A program made the translations under genes and the position numbers. Positions 33,404 to 52,421 of a DNA stretch of 64,000 bases are shown here, piece by piece (the stretch's first letter is position 1; each line of letters opens with the position of its first letter). This DNA is from Ianthella basta (Eukaryota > Porifera > Demospongiae > Verongiida > Ianthellidae): the NCBI GenBank assembly GCA_964019415.1, contig OZ025887.1, positions 949,116 to 1,013,115 on the forward strand, given 5' to 3'. The notes under the pieces were generated by a model. It was not told where the DNA came from. It worked only from the letters and a program-made list of their open reading frames with translations, and searched no databases.

Positions 33404-34504
33404 ATGAAGACTGCCCTACTGTGTACCCTTGTGGTACTGCTCCAAGTGGAGTCACTGGTAGCAGCTGCTGACAGCTCCTGTCCCGTCTTCCCTGGTTTCC
33501 CTGGAAGGGATGGAATGCCTGGTCCACAGGGTCCACCTGGAACATGTGCCTGTTCTGAGCTCAGCACCATTGCTGCTAGCAACACTGACCTCAGGAACAT
33601 TTTAAAGGAGAGTCTACAGAACCTGACTAATGGCATCATAGAAGCACTGCGGGAGATCAAACAGGAAATAGCTCAACAGAACACAGAAGAATGCACCATC
33701 CCATGCACCCTGGGGTTATCCTCCAGCAAACCAGCCAACTCTTGCAAGGAGATCTTCCAATGTAACCCTTCTGCTCAATCCGGCTACTACTGGCTGAAGA
33801 GCACTACCACTGAGACCCAGGAGGTCTACTGTGCTATGGACACCACCTACTGCAACATCAGAGGAGGGTGGATGAGGCTTGTTTACCTCAACATGAGTGA
33901 ACCAGGAGCTAGCTGTCCCACCTCCCTCCGACAGATCAACACACCTGCCAAGCTGTGCGGACGAACAGGTTCAGGCTGTTCAGGGGTCACCTACCCCACT
34001 GAAGGGATTCGCTACAGCAAGGTCTGTGGACAGGCAAGGGGCTACCAGTACTACTCTGTTGATGGTTTTGGAGAGAGTAGCAATAATATCAACTCCCACT
34101 ATGTTGATGGAATTGCCATCACATATGGGTCACCTCGGCTCCATCTCTGGACGTATGCCACTGGACTCTCCGATGATGGCACCCATCAGGGTGGGCTCTA
34201 CAACTGTCCCTGTGCCAAGTACCCTGGTAGAGCTCCACCTGATTTTGTTGGTCTTGACTACTACTGCGAGTCTGGAGTCACTGGTCGGTGGGAAGACAAC
34301 AATCGAATTGCTCTTGAAGACCCACTGTGGGATGGTGATGGATGTGGTCCAGGCAACAACTGCTGCAACCAGACTGGGATGCCATGGTTCTACAGGACCC
34401 TCTCACAGGAAGTGAGTGATGATATCGAAGTGCGTCTTTGTGCAAATAGTGGCTATACTAATGAAGAGACCTATGTTGAACTGGTGGAGATCTACGTTCA
34501 GTGA
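33404..34504 (+). CDS. secreted collagen-stub/fibrinogen-like protein (array gene I)
   Basis: An intact single-exon gene of 366 residues, the first complete member in plus orientation. It has signal peptide MKTALLCTLVVLLQVESLVA, stub GFPGRDGMPGPQGPPGT, coiled-coil segment ILKESLQNLTNGIIEALREI and the full C-terminal module ending LVEIYVQ. Peculiarities: CTIPCTLGLSSSKPANSC replaces CPRSLGLSSYKPAKSC, GRTGSGCSGV is one residue shorter at the loop before YPTEGI, and VTGRWEDNN replaces ITGRWQDNN. Loop segments are GESSNN, GTHQGGL and NSGYTNEET. It stands outside ZFYVE1, whose last exon ends 4.3 kb upstream. Confidence 0.88.
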   Translation: MKTALLCTLVVLLQVESLVAAADSSCPVFPGFPGRDGMPGPQGPPGTCACSELSTIAASNTDLRNILKESLQNLTNGIIEALREIKQEIAQQNTEECTIPCTLGLSSSKPANSCKEIFQCNPSAQSGYYWLKSTTTETQEVYCAMDTTYCNIRGGWMRLVYLNMSEPGASCPTSLRQINTPAKLCGRTGSGCSGVTYPTEGIRYSKVCGQARGYQYYSVDGFGESSNNINSHYVDGIAITYGSPRLHLWTYATGLSDDGTHQGGLYNCPCAKYPGRAPPDFVGLDYYCESGVTGRWEDNNRIALEDPLWDGDGCGPGNNCCNQTGMPWFYRTLSQEVSDDIEVRLCANSGYTNEETYVELVEIYVQ

Positions 34505-35602
34505 CCTCAACATACAAGAGTGAACACAACATAGCAGGCATGTACTCAGCTCAATAGGAGCTGTAAGAACTATTAGAGTGTGGACAATATGCAGTGATAC
34601 CTTAAGTGCATACTCCTATTGTCATTAGGCTCATTACATTACCAAGGATACTCTAGTGTACCTGTGTGATAATGAAGACCTTTCAAATGCAGTGACATAA
34701 GCTGAACTCATGGAGACACATGTGTAGTGACCACATACGAAGCTGTACAATAGTTGAAACACTAACAGTGTGCATGTGTGTGTAGCTACGTACATACGTA
34801 TGTGTGCACTTCAAATACAGACTATATAGTAGTGCCACAGATCATATGATTCGTGTCCCCATCATAAGGGGCTAACATGCAAAGTGACACCTATTTACAG
34901 TAACTGTGGCAAGCTAGGACTGGACACAATACATTCTTCACAAGCTCGTCTGAGAGACCTGCAACGCTCTCCTGTTTGTTCAATACAGAGACATGATCTC
35001 AGGATGAAGAAAACTCAAGTCAGTGAGACCTTTCCTTGTTTCTGCACTTTTTGGTCATTCCTATTGTATATATTCACTACTTCATTTCTTACTGCTCTCT
35101 AGTAGTACTAAGAGTTCTCAACATCCAAACAGCCTCATTCTGTCACTGAGTTGAGAAGCCTCAGTTCATGCAGCTCAAATGAAGTGCACTGTGTGTGCAA
35201 GTATCAACTTGTTCGGCATAACCATAACACTAACTTCACAGTGCTATAAGGAATAGCACTGCTGCACTACAGTATGCACAGCGGTGCAATCAGTAGTGAT
35301 CCCACCACCACTGTACATACTACTAATCTGTGACTCTGCTGTGCATAACAGTGTCGGGTCACACCCTAGAACCCTGCAATTAGGGTGATTAGCTACTACG
35401 GTCCAGTTGGCATAATTAGATCTCAAAACTGCTGCCACAACAGTTCCATACAAATGCAACAAATGTAAGATTTCTCCAACTCGTGATACTGACAAAGGGC
35501 AACTGATTTTCACAAAGAGCTTAAGTGCTTGCATCCAAAGTCTGTCATCCTGACTTGGAGTCAATTGTGCTGTTTAGTTCAATTGCTAAGTTCAACAGTG
35601 TA
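34505..35602. other. spacer between array genes I and J
   Basis: It begins with the conserved family 3' flank and continues with a copy of about 32240-32960. The part at 35294-35602 is the inverted counterpart of the region upstream of gene A (12335-12660), making A and J an inverted pair. No other gene is seen. Confidence 0.65.
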
Positions 35603-36689
35603 ATGAAGACTGCTCTGCTGTGCACCCTTGTGGTATTGCTCCAAGTGGAATCACTGGTAGCAGTTGCTGACAGCTCTTGTCCTGTCATCCCTGGTCTCCC
35701 TGGAAGGGATGGAATGCCTGGTCCACAGGGACCACCTGGAACATGTGCCTGTTCTGAGCTAAGCAACATTGCTGCTAGCAACACTGACCTCAGGAACAGC
35801 TTGAAGGAGAGTCTACAGAACCTGACTGATGGCATGATAGAAGCACTGTGGGAGATCAAACAGGAAATCGCTCAAATGAACACAGAAGAACCCCTCTGCC
35901 CTCGCTCTCTGGGGTTGTCTTCATACAAACCAGCCAAATCTTGCAGGGAGATCTTCCAATGTAACCCTTCTGCTCAATCCGGCTACTACTGGCTGAAGGG
36001 AGGTCTACTGTGCTATGGACACCACATACTGCAACATCACAGGAGGGTGGATGAGGCTGGTGTACTTCAACATGAGTGAACCAGGAGCTAGCTGTCCCAC
36101 CTCCCTCCGACAGATCAACACACCTGCTAAGTTGTGTGGACGACTCACATCTCCAGGATGTTCAGGGGTCACCTACCCCACTGAAGGGATTCACTACAGC
36201 AAGGTCTGTGGACAAGCAAGGGGCTACCAGTACTATTCAACTGATGCGTTCAGAACTAGTACCACTGACATTAACTCCTACTATGTGGATGGAATCGCCA
36301 TCACATATGGGAATCCACGTCACCATCTCTGGACATATGCCGCTGGACTCTCTGATGATGGCACCTATCAGGGTGGGGTCTACAACTGTCCCTGTGCCAA
36401 GTACCCTGGTAGAGCTCCCCCTGATTTTGTTGGACAGGACTACTACTGCGAGTCTGGAATCACTGGTCATTATCAAGACCACCAGAGAATCGCTCTTGAA
36501 GACCCACTGTGGGATGGTGATGGATGTGGTCCAGGCAACAACTGCTGCAACGAGGCTGGGATGCCATGGTTCTACAGGGCCCTCCCACAGAAAGTGGATG
36601 CTTACATTGAAGTGCGTCTGTGCACTGATAGTGACCGTACTGCTAATGAGGAGATCTATGCAGAGCTGTTGGAGATCTACGTTCAGTGA
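35603..36689 (+). pseudogene. collagen-stub/fibrinogen-like gene J with 19-bp deletion
   Basis: Signal peptide (MKTALLCTLVVLLQVESLVA), stub, coiled-coil segment SLKESLQNLTDGMIEALWEI and the start of the C-terminal module are open to GYYWLK near 35998. There, relative to paralogs, about 19 bp encoding most of STTTETR is missing, shifting the frame; the first frame ends within about 30 codons. The remainder from MDTTYCNITGG at 36015 to LLEIYVQ at 36689 is open in the second frame. Both halves look otherwise well preserved, including distinctive loops (RTSTTD, GTYQGGV, HYQDHQ, DSDRTANEE). The lesion is therefore young. Gene K is its closest intact relative. Confidence 0.85.
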
Positions 36690-36850
36690 CCTCAACATAC
36701 AAGAGTGAACACAACATAGCAGGCATGTACTCAGCTCAATAGGAGCTGTAGGAACTATTAGAGTGTGGACAATATGCAGTGGTACCTTAAGTGCATACTC
36801 CTATTGTCATTAGGCTTATTACATTACCAAGGATACTCTAGTGTATCTGT
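36690..36850. other. conserved family 3' flank after gene J
   Basis: About 160 bp after the stop are nearly identical to sequences after all family members except D. They include a short palindrome AGCTCAATAGGAGCT and the block GAGTGTGGACAATATGCAGT. They probably form the 3' UTR. At about 36850 the sequence switches abruptly to the SEL1L-derived duplicate. Confidence 0.7.
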
Positions 36851-37493
36851 GTGTTAATTAATGGAGACATCAGTCATCACTTTGTCTGCTGTCACTCATC
36901 ATTTAGTACAGAGCATGCTATCAGCTATTACGATCAACCATTTCTTCTTATTAGCTGGATACATACATACCATTACTAGCTATTATCTGCTTGCACTTCA
37001 GAATAGCAGCATGCAATACACTACACATGGCCAGTAACATCATTCCACATCAATACTGCACCGTCTTTCACTGACTGGTACATGTGCACAATAGGCACTT
37101 AAATAATACAAGAATTGCTACCGTTTTTGCCTAATGAGGTAAATGAGACCGACAAGGACAGTTAGAAAGGTCATGAGATAGACATCCCAATTCTTCCCCA
37201 GGAACGCAGTCACACCGACAAAGATGGATGCAAACGTTGACCAGCTGAAGATCTGCACATGTGAAGCAGAAAGGAATAGAGTGGACGTCTTAGGAACATA
37301 CGTACACACATGCATCTTAGCATTGAAGTCTTAAGGTAGCCTGTGGAAGTGGTCAACACTTAACCCTATTCAGTGATGTCACAGTGCATTGGTAAGCGAC
37401 TGCTGACTAGACTCATAAACAGGATGCAATGGACAATGAAGAAAGTACAGTATCTACCTACCCATTGCAGCTGTGTGAGTAATACAGCAACAC

Positions 37494-38895
37494 TATGAGC
37501 CGGTCAATGACACTACGAGCCGGTCAATGACACTACGAGCCGGTCAATGACACTACGAGCCGGTCAATGACATTACGAGCCGGTCAATGACACTACGAGC
37601 CGGTCAATGACACTACGAGCCGGTCAATGACATTACGAGCCGGTCAATGACACTACGAGCCAGTCAATGACACTACAAGCTGGTCAATGACACTACGAGC
37701 TGGTCAATGACACTACGAGCTGGTCAATGACACTACAAGCTGGTCAATGACACTACAAGCTGGTCAATGACACTATGAACCAGTCAATGACACTATGAGC
37801 CGGTCAATGACACTACGAGCCGGTCAATGACACTATGAGCCGGTCAATGACACTATGAACCGGTCAATGACACTACGAGCCAGTCAATGACACTACGAGC
37901 CGGTCAATGACAATACAAGCTGGTTGGTGACACTACAAGCTGGTTAGTGACACTACAAGCTGGTTAGTGACACCACAAGCCGGTCAATGACACTATGAGC
38001 CGGTCAATGACAATGCAAGCTGTTTAGTGACACTACAAGCTGTTTATTGACACTACGAGCCGGTCAATGACACTACAAACCAGTCAATGACACTACGAGC
38101 CGATCAATGACAATACAAGCTGGTTAGTGACACTACGAGCCGGTCAATGACACTACGAGCAGGTCAATGACAATACAAGCTGGTTAGTGACACTACAAGC
38201 TGGTTAGTGACACTACGAGCCGGTCAATGACACTACGAGCCGGTCAATGACAATACAAGCTGGTTAGTGACACTACGAGCCGGTCAATGACACTACGAGC
38301 CGGTCAATGACACTACAAGCTGGTTAGTGACACTACAAGCTGGTTAGTGACACCACAAGCCGGTCAATGACACTATGAGCCGGTCAATGACAATGCAAGC
38401 TGTTTAGTGACACTACAAGCTGTTCAGTGACACTACGAGCCGGTCAATGACACTACGAACCGGTCAATGACACTACGAGCCGATCAATGACAATACAAGC
38501 TGGTTAGTGACACTACGAGCCGGTCAATGACACTACGAGCAGGTCAATGACAATACAAGCTGGTTAGTGACACTACAAGCTGGTTAGTGACACTACGAGC
38601 CGGTCAATGACACTACGAGCCGGTCAATGACAATACAAGCTGGTTAGTGACACTACGAGCCGGTCAATGACACTACGAGCCGGTCAATGACAATACAAGC
38701 TGGTTAGTGACACTACGAGCCGGTCAATGACACTACGAGCCGGTCAATGACACTACAAGCTGGTTAGTGACACTACGAGCCGGTCAATGACACTACGAGC
38801 CGGTCAATGACAATACAAGCTGGTTAGTGACACTACAAGCCAGTCAATGACAATACAAGCTGGTTAGTGACACTACGAGCCGGTCAATGACACTA
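37494..38895. repeat. 20-bp minisatellite, about 70 copies
   Basis: Head-to-tail units of CACTACGAGCCGGTCAATGA, with a second class reading CAATACAAGCTGGTTAGTGA. Blocks of two to six units recur as higher-order sets, for example 37960-38160 against 38340-38560. It lies between the copies of SEL1L exons 20 and 19. The parental locus holds only about 12 units (43554-43790). Confidence 0.97.
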
Positions 38896-39109
38896 ATGAA
38901 CTAAACCTGTTGATGATCTTACCTGTGCCAGTTGTCTCATGTAGAGGGCAAGATTCATCTTCATCAAGGCCAATGCCACAGGCACTTCCGCATCAGGGCT
39001 GATCTCTGCTGCTTTGTCGTAATGACGCTTGGCCAGGTGGTAGTCCTGTGTGTGGGAAGATGATCAAGTGTGGGCAATTAGTGAAGAGAACATTAGAAAG
39101 TACCTACAC

Positions 39110-39234
<125 letters not shown>

Positions 39235-39929
39235 CTTGACTTGCTGCCCTCTTCCACATCATAAATGCCCTCTTAAAGTTGTCCTCTTCACCACTCATTA
39301 TCTGTAAGATGTAGGTCTCCAGGATGTAAGCCGCATTGCTCTGTGCCTTCTCATAGCCTAACTCTCCGAGGAAGAGGTACTTGAGAAGGGAGGAGTCAAA
39401 CTGGTGAGCCTCATATTCCTCCAAAGCGTCCATAAACTGTTGGCTCCACTCACTGCCATCAACTATACATTTGTAGGCCTGCACTCATAAGGGAGGGAGG
39501 GAGGTTTATGGGAGGTAAACGGCACGCTTGTACTGAGCTGTACTGTGCATACACCACATACACAGCCCAGCACTATTGTAAGGTAATAGAGAGGTTAAGA
39601 TCAACATTACGCTGAACAGACTAATGTGACCGTGAAACAATGGGCGCAAACCAAGTCGGAGAATTAGCAATGCAAAGAGAACGGGAACAAACAAAGACTA
39701 TCACTGGTCACTCAGCTTAGTGCACAAGCAGACCTTCATGAGAGACACAGCCAGTCTATCCAGTGTGTTAGTACTCCACTAGAGACCAAGCTCCAGCAGT
39801 GCCCACAATAAGGGCACACACAAATACCTACTTACTGCATAGCTGCTACCTTGCACATATTCAGCATGCCTACGGATACTCTACTCAACAACCCACCCAC
39901 CAACTCTCTACCACATGTGTATGTACATA

Positions 39930-39971
<42 letters not shown>

Positions 39972-40130
39972 TGCTGCATATTCACCCACACTCAGTACAC
40001 ATTTCCACTGTATCTTTCCAATGTTGCCATACGCCCCTGCGTGTCCCTCGGAGGCTGCTTGGTTGAGGTGGTAGAGGGCCTTTGTGAGGCCCTGCCCAAC
40101 ACCATGCATCCCAGTCATGTACAGCTGTAC

Positions 40131-40350
40131 ATAGTCTCGTACCCAGACCCAGCAAGCGACGGCTGTATTCAGTACACTATACGTCATAGTGTTGTCACAG
40201 AGTTGTGGTTTCTAGCTGCACTGTGATTGGCTGTCCAGCATTCCAGACGGATACGTCATAGGGTCAAGGGTCATAGGGTCAAGCGGAATGTTCTATTGTT
40301 ACCAGACCCACCTTTTGGGGGGGCACAAGAGGGTCTGGGTACGATACTAT
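40131..40350. mobile_element. MITE with terminal inverted repeats and 7-9 bp target duplication
   Basis: The left end ATAGTCTCGTACCCAGACCC and the right end (complement of ATAGTATCGTACCCAGACCC) differ at one position. GCTGTACAT occurs on both sides (40124-40132 and 40351-40359), giving a 7-9 bp target site duplication depending on where the element is taken to end. About 220 bp, no open frame. It is inserted in the copy of SEL1L exon 11, whose sequence resumes after it. Confidence 0.85.
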
Positions 40351-40485
40351 GCTGTACATAACAGAAGTTTGCTGAACTCTGGAAGTAATCAAAATCTATT
40401 TGGCAAAAGGTCTATACCACAAGGTTCACATTGTGTATACAGAGTGAACATGTCCCACACGTGTATGAATACAGCGGATTAATGC

Positions 40486-40634
40486 AACCTTGCAACAGTT
40501 CCCATACCTGGGTAGTCGTTACCTAGAATACAAACAGGGTGACATGTTATTATAATAGTTGTGTACAGTACCAGTCCGTATCCTACGTAGGTAACTACTA
40601 CCCATGGTATAGGAACTGTTGCAAGGTTGCATAC
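40486..40634. mobile_element. fold-back element upstream of array gene K
   Basis: The inverted ends GCAACCTTGCAACAGTTCC and GGAACTGTTGCAAGGTTGC are perfect complements, and the arms extend about 45 bp with a few differences (GGGTAGT.. and ACTACCC). The spacer is about 60 bp. It has no coding capacity and ends 55 bp before the ATG of gene K, so it may sit in that gene's promoter. Confidence 0.8.
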
Positions 40635-40688
40635 CTTTGTTTCACTCATCAACTGAGGTGCCTAGAGTGTTGAAGCTCACTATACAGC

Positions 40689-41771
40689 ATGAAGACTGCC
40701 CTGCTGTGCACCCTTGTGGCACTGCTCCAAGTGGAGTCACTGGTAGCAGCTGCTGGCAGCTCCTGTCCTGTCCTCCCTGGTCTCCCTGGAAGAGATGGAA
40801 TGCCTGGTCCACAGGGACCACCTGGAACATGTGCCTGTTCTGAGCTAAGCAACATTGCTACTAGCTTACAGAAAACTATGCAGAAGCAGACTGATGGTGT
40901 GATAGAAGCATTGGGTAAGATCCAACAGGAAGTTGCTCACATCAGTGCAGAAGACCTGCCCTGCCCTCGCTCTCTGGGGTTGTCTTCATACAAACCAGCC
41001 AAGTCCTGCAGGGAGATCCTGCAGTGTAACCCTTCTGCTCAATCTGGCTACTACTGGCTGAAGAGCACTACCACTGAGACCAGGGAGGTCTACTGTGCTA
41101 TGGACACCACCTACTGCAACATCACAGGCGGGTGGATGAGGCTGGCACACTTCAACATGAGTGAACCAGGAGCTAGCTGTCCCACCTCCCTCCGACAGAT
41201 CAACACACCTGCTAAGTTGTGTGGACGACTCACAGCTCCAGGATGTTCAGGGGTCACCTACCCCACTGAAGGGATTCACTACAGCAAGGTCTGTGGACAA
41301 GCAAGGGGCTACCAGTACTATTCAACTGATGCTTTCTACCCTAGTGTCACTGACATTAACTCCTACTATGTGGATGGAATCTCCATCACATATGGGAATC
41401 CACGTCACCATCTCTGGTCATATGCTGCTGGACTCTCTGATGATGGCACCCATGAGGGTGGGGTCTACAACTGTCCCTGTGCCAAGTACCCTGGTAGAGC
41501 TCCCCCTGATTTTGTTGGACAGGACTACTACTGTGAATCTGGAATCACTGGTCATTATCAAGACCACCAGAGAATCGCTCTTGAAGACCCACTGTGGGAC
41601 GGTGATGGATGTGGTCCAGGCAACAACTGCTGCAACCAGACTGGAATGCCATGGTTCTACAGGACCCTCCCACAGGAAGTGGATGATGACATTGAGTTGC
41701 GTATCTGTAGTGATCAGGAATTAGGAAATGAAGAAACCTATGTAGAGCTGTTGGAGATCTATGTTCAGTGA
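40689..41771 (+). CDS. secreted collagen-stub/fibrinogen-like protein (array gene K)
   Basis: An intact single-exon gene of 360 residues. It has signal peptide MKTALLCTLVALLQVESLVA, stub GLPGRDGMPGPQGPPGT and helical segment SLQKTMQKQTDGVIEALGKI, shared with gene A rather than with neighbour J. The C-terminal module ends LLEIYVQ, with loops YPSVTD, GTHEGGV, HYQDHQ and SDQELGNEET. The N-terminal third resembles A and the C-terminal module resembles J, which suggests gene conversion or recombination between members. LRICSD replaces VRLCAN. It is flanked upstream by the SEL1L duplicate and a fold-back element. Confidence 0.88.
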   Translation: MKTALLCTLVALLQVESLVAAAGSSCPVLPGLPGRDGMPGPQGPPGTCACSELSNIATSLQKTMQKQTDGVIEALGKIQQEVAHISAEDLPCPRSLGLSSYKPAKSCREILQCNPSAQSGYYWLKSTTTETREVYCAMDTTYCNITGGWMRLAHFNMSEPGASCPTSLRQINTPAKLCGRLTAPGCSGVTYPTEGIHYSKVCGQARGYQYYSTDAFYPSVTDINSYYVDGISITYGNPRHHLWSYAAGLSDDGTHEGGVYNCPCAKYPGRAPPDFVGQDYYCESGITGHYQDHQRIALEDPLWDGDGCGPGNNCCNQTGMPWFYRTLPQEVDDDIELRICSDQELGNEETYVELLEIYVQ

Positions 41772-41939
41772 CCTCAACATACAAGAGTGAACACAACATA
41801 GCAGGCCAGGAGTGTATTCAGCTCAATAGGAGCTGTAGGAACTATTAGAGTGTGGACAATATGCAGTGGTACCTTAAGTGCACACTCCAATTGTCATTAT
41901 ATAGGCTCATTACATTACCAAGGATACTCTAGTGTACCT

Positions 41940-42030
41940 GTGTGATAATGTGCTCAGTGACCTCAACTTGTGTACAAGAGTGAACACAACACGGCAGGCA
42001 TGTACTCAGTGCAGTAGGAGCATAGGGAAT
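41940..42030 (+). pseudogene. second, decayed family 3' flank
   Basis: CAGTGACCTCAAC followed by ACAAGAGTGAACACAACACGG and GGCAGGCATGTACTCAGTG repeats the post-stop flank already present directly after gene K. It is the leftover end of another lost copy; no coding portion remains. Confidence 0.6.
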
Positions 42031-42448
42031 TGTTAATGGATTAGTAGCTACCATTTCCTTGACAGTTGTTGTAGGATTATAGAGTGTGAACAATGCAGTC
42101 AATTTCAGTGTTACTGTAGCATAAAGCTGACATTAAAACTTGTATGCAAATTGCCAAGGATGCATGCAGGAAGTAATTGAGGTTTTCAAATATTGAAGGA
42201 AACCTCCCAGAGAAGTGACAATTGGCGCTGCAGTAAGCATCTGTTATATCAGATATAGGAAGCTTGTCTTCACACACAATTTTAAATGTCTGGAGAATAT
42301 ATACAGCCAGTGAACACATCATATTTGAAACAGCAGTGCTTACTCAGTACTACATATACAGTTGCCATTAAGAACTGAAGGAAACTAATTTCTGGAGGCT
42401 CTCCGGGGCTTGCCTACACTTGTTACCCCTCTCTCCCATGTGTGTCAG

Positions 42449-42658
42449 GAGACATCTGAGCTGCAGAAGAAGCAGGTGTGGTACAAGGAACACCAGAACA
42501 CACTCAGCCGTGATGAGGAAGAGGAGTACATTGAGTTCTGTAGGAAGGCTATGTTCCGTATTCACATCCTGGAGCAGAGGCTGACCAGGCACAAGGCCAT
42601 AGCCCCACACAAGTGCAGAGAGATGGAGCACCGTCTCAGGAGTGACCCTAGACTCATG
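42449..42658 (+). CDS. orphan exon-like ORF, coiled-coil, unknown
   Basis: An open frame of 70 codons is bounded by a good acceptor (TGTGTCAG, 42448) and a possible donor (CATG|GTGTGA, 42658). It reads ELQKKQVWYKEHQNTLSRDE through EYIEFCRKAMFRIHILEQRL to HKCREMEHRLRSDPRL, which is compositionally a real charged helical segment. I do not recognise the family. No partner exons were found nearby on the plus strand, so it may be a captured exon of a gene elsewhere, now stranded between gene K and SEL1L, or part of a gene I failed to assemble. Confidence 0.5.
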
Positions 42659-43179
42659 GTGTGACAGACAGACACACACACACAGAGAGACACACTGACA
42701 GCAAGGTTTGCTACTGTACATTTCACACACACTACCCAACACATTGCCATGCAATATTGAAGCATACTACTGTACCTTAATTCCTCACTATTAATGGTGT
42801 TTGAGTCTCGGTTTTGAGTTGAGTTTTGCCATTCATGAAGATGATTCTTCCTGTTGGGGTTTAAGTCAGCGTTACCAAGGATACCCTCAAGAATACCTGT
42901 TTGATAATTAATGAAGACATTGGTCATCACCTTGTCCGCCGTCAATCATTATTTACTACAGAGCATACTATCAGCTATCATGATCATGCAGCCACTTTCT
43001 TCTTATTAGCTGGATATATATACGTAACATAGCTAGCTATTATCTGCTTGCACTTCAGAATAGCAGCATGCAATACAATACACACAGTGCGGCCAGTAAC
43101 ATCATTCCCCATCAATACTGCACCATCTTCCACTGACTGGTACATGTGCACAATAGGCACTTAAATAATACAAGAATTG

Positions 43180-51930
<8,751 letters not shown>

Positions 51931-52421
51931 TTTGTTACTACACGCAATCTGATTGGTGGATGCGAATATATATATACACGGAACTGTTCGTAAGTTAATT
52001 TGCTACTTGCTAGACTGCGCGCCGCTGCAATCCTCCTCTTTGGGAAGGTCACTAGATTGGAGAGAATATACACATGATTATACCGGAAAATAAATACATG
52101 AAGAGAATGCATTCACACAAACATTGGTTTGAACAACTCTGAAACGTTTAGACAGGGTCCAAGCGGTTTCCCAAGCGTGTCTCCTTTCAGCGTAGATTCC
52201 TTTAATGGAAGATCAGGTAGCTTCAAAATGGATATCTCCAGCAGGTCTATCTCCTTGGTGGGTGCTTTGCTCTGACTTTCCGAAGAAGAACCGGCGGCCA
52301 TATTATAGCTCAGCATTACAGGGGAATTCCCGCCATAGTCTTACGCAACACCCACCAATCATTGCCACGCGACAGTGTGAGAGGTGTGCCTGTTTGTCCA
52401 TGGACATTCTTCGGCTCAAAG
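51931..52421. promoter_or_regulatory. SEL1L/SLC25A16-like divergent promoter region
   Basis: About 490 bp separate the SEL1L start (51930, minus strand) from the carrier start (52422, plus strand). TATATATATAC at 51967-51977 lies about 37 bp upstream of the SEL1L ATG on its strand. A small minus-strand ORF occupies 52301-52113. Core promoter positions are inferred, not shown. Confidence 0.45.
52113..52301 (-). CDS. small ORF, 62 residues, unknown
   Basis: It starts MAAGSSSESQSKAPTKEIDL and ends LNVSELFKPMFV; an in-frame Met five codons upstream also exists. It sits about 180 bp upstream of the SEL1L ATG on the same strand and about 120 bp from the divergent carrier gene. It could be an independent microprotein, a first exon, or an upstream ORF in the SEL1L leader. 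The composition looks protein-like, but there is no recognised homology. Confidence 0.35.
   Translation of the reverse strand: MAAGSSSESQSKAPTKEIDLLEISILKLPDLPLKESTLKGDTLGKPLGPCLNVSELFKPMFV

Noticed and set aside
36237-36698. Antisense and shifted-frame ORFs of 100-210 codons inside the collagen/fibrinogen-like genes
   Set aside because: They recur at the same relative place in every paralog because the DNA is conserved for the sense protein; their translations show no independent domain.
37494-38895. CRISPR-like array of 20-bp units
   Set aside because: The units are directly contiguous with no unique spacers, in a eukaryotic intron copy. It is a minisatellite.
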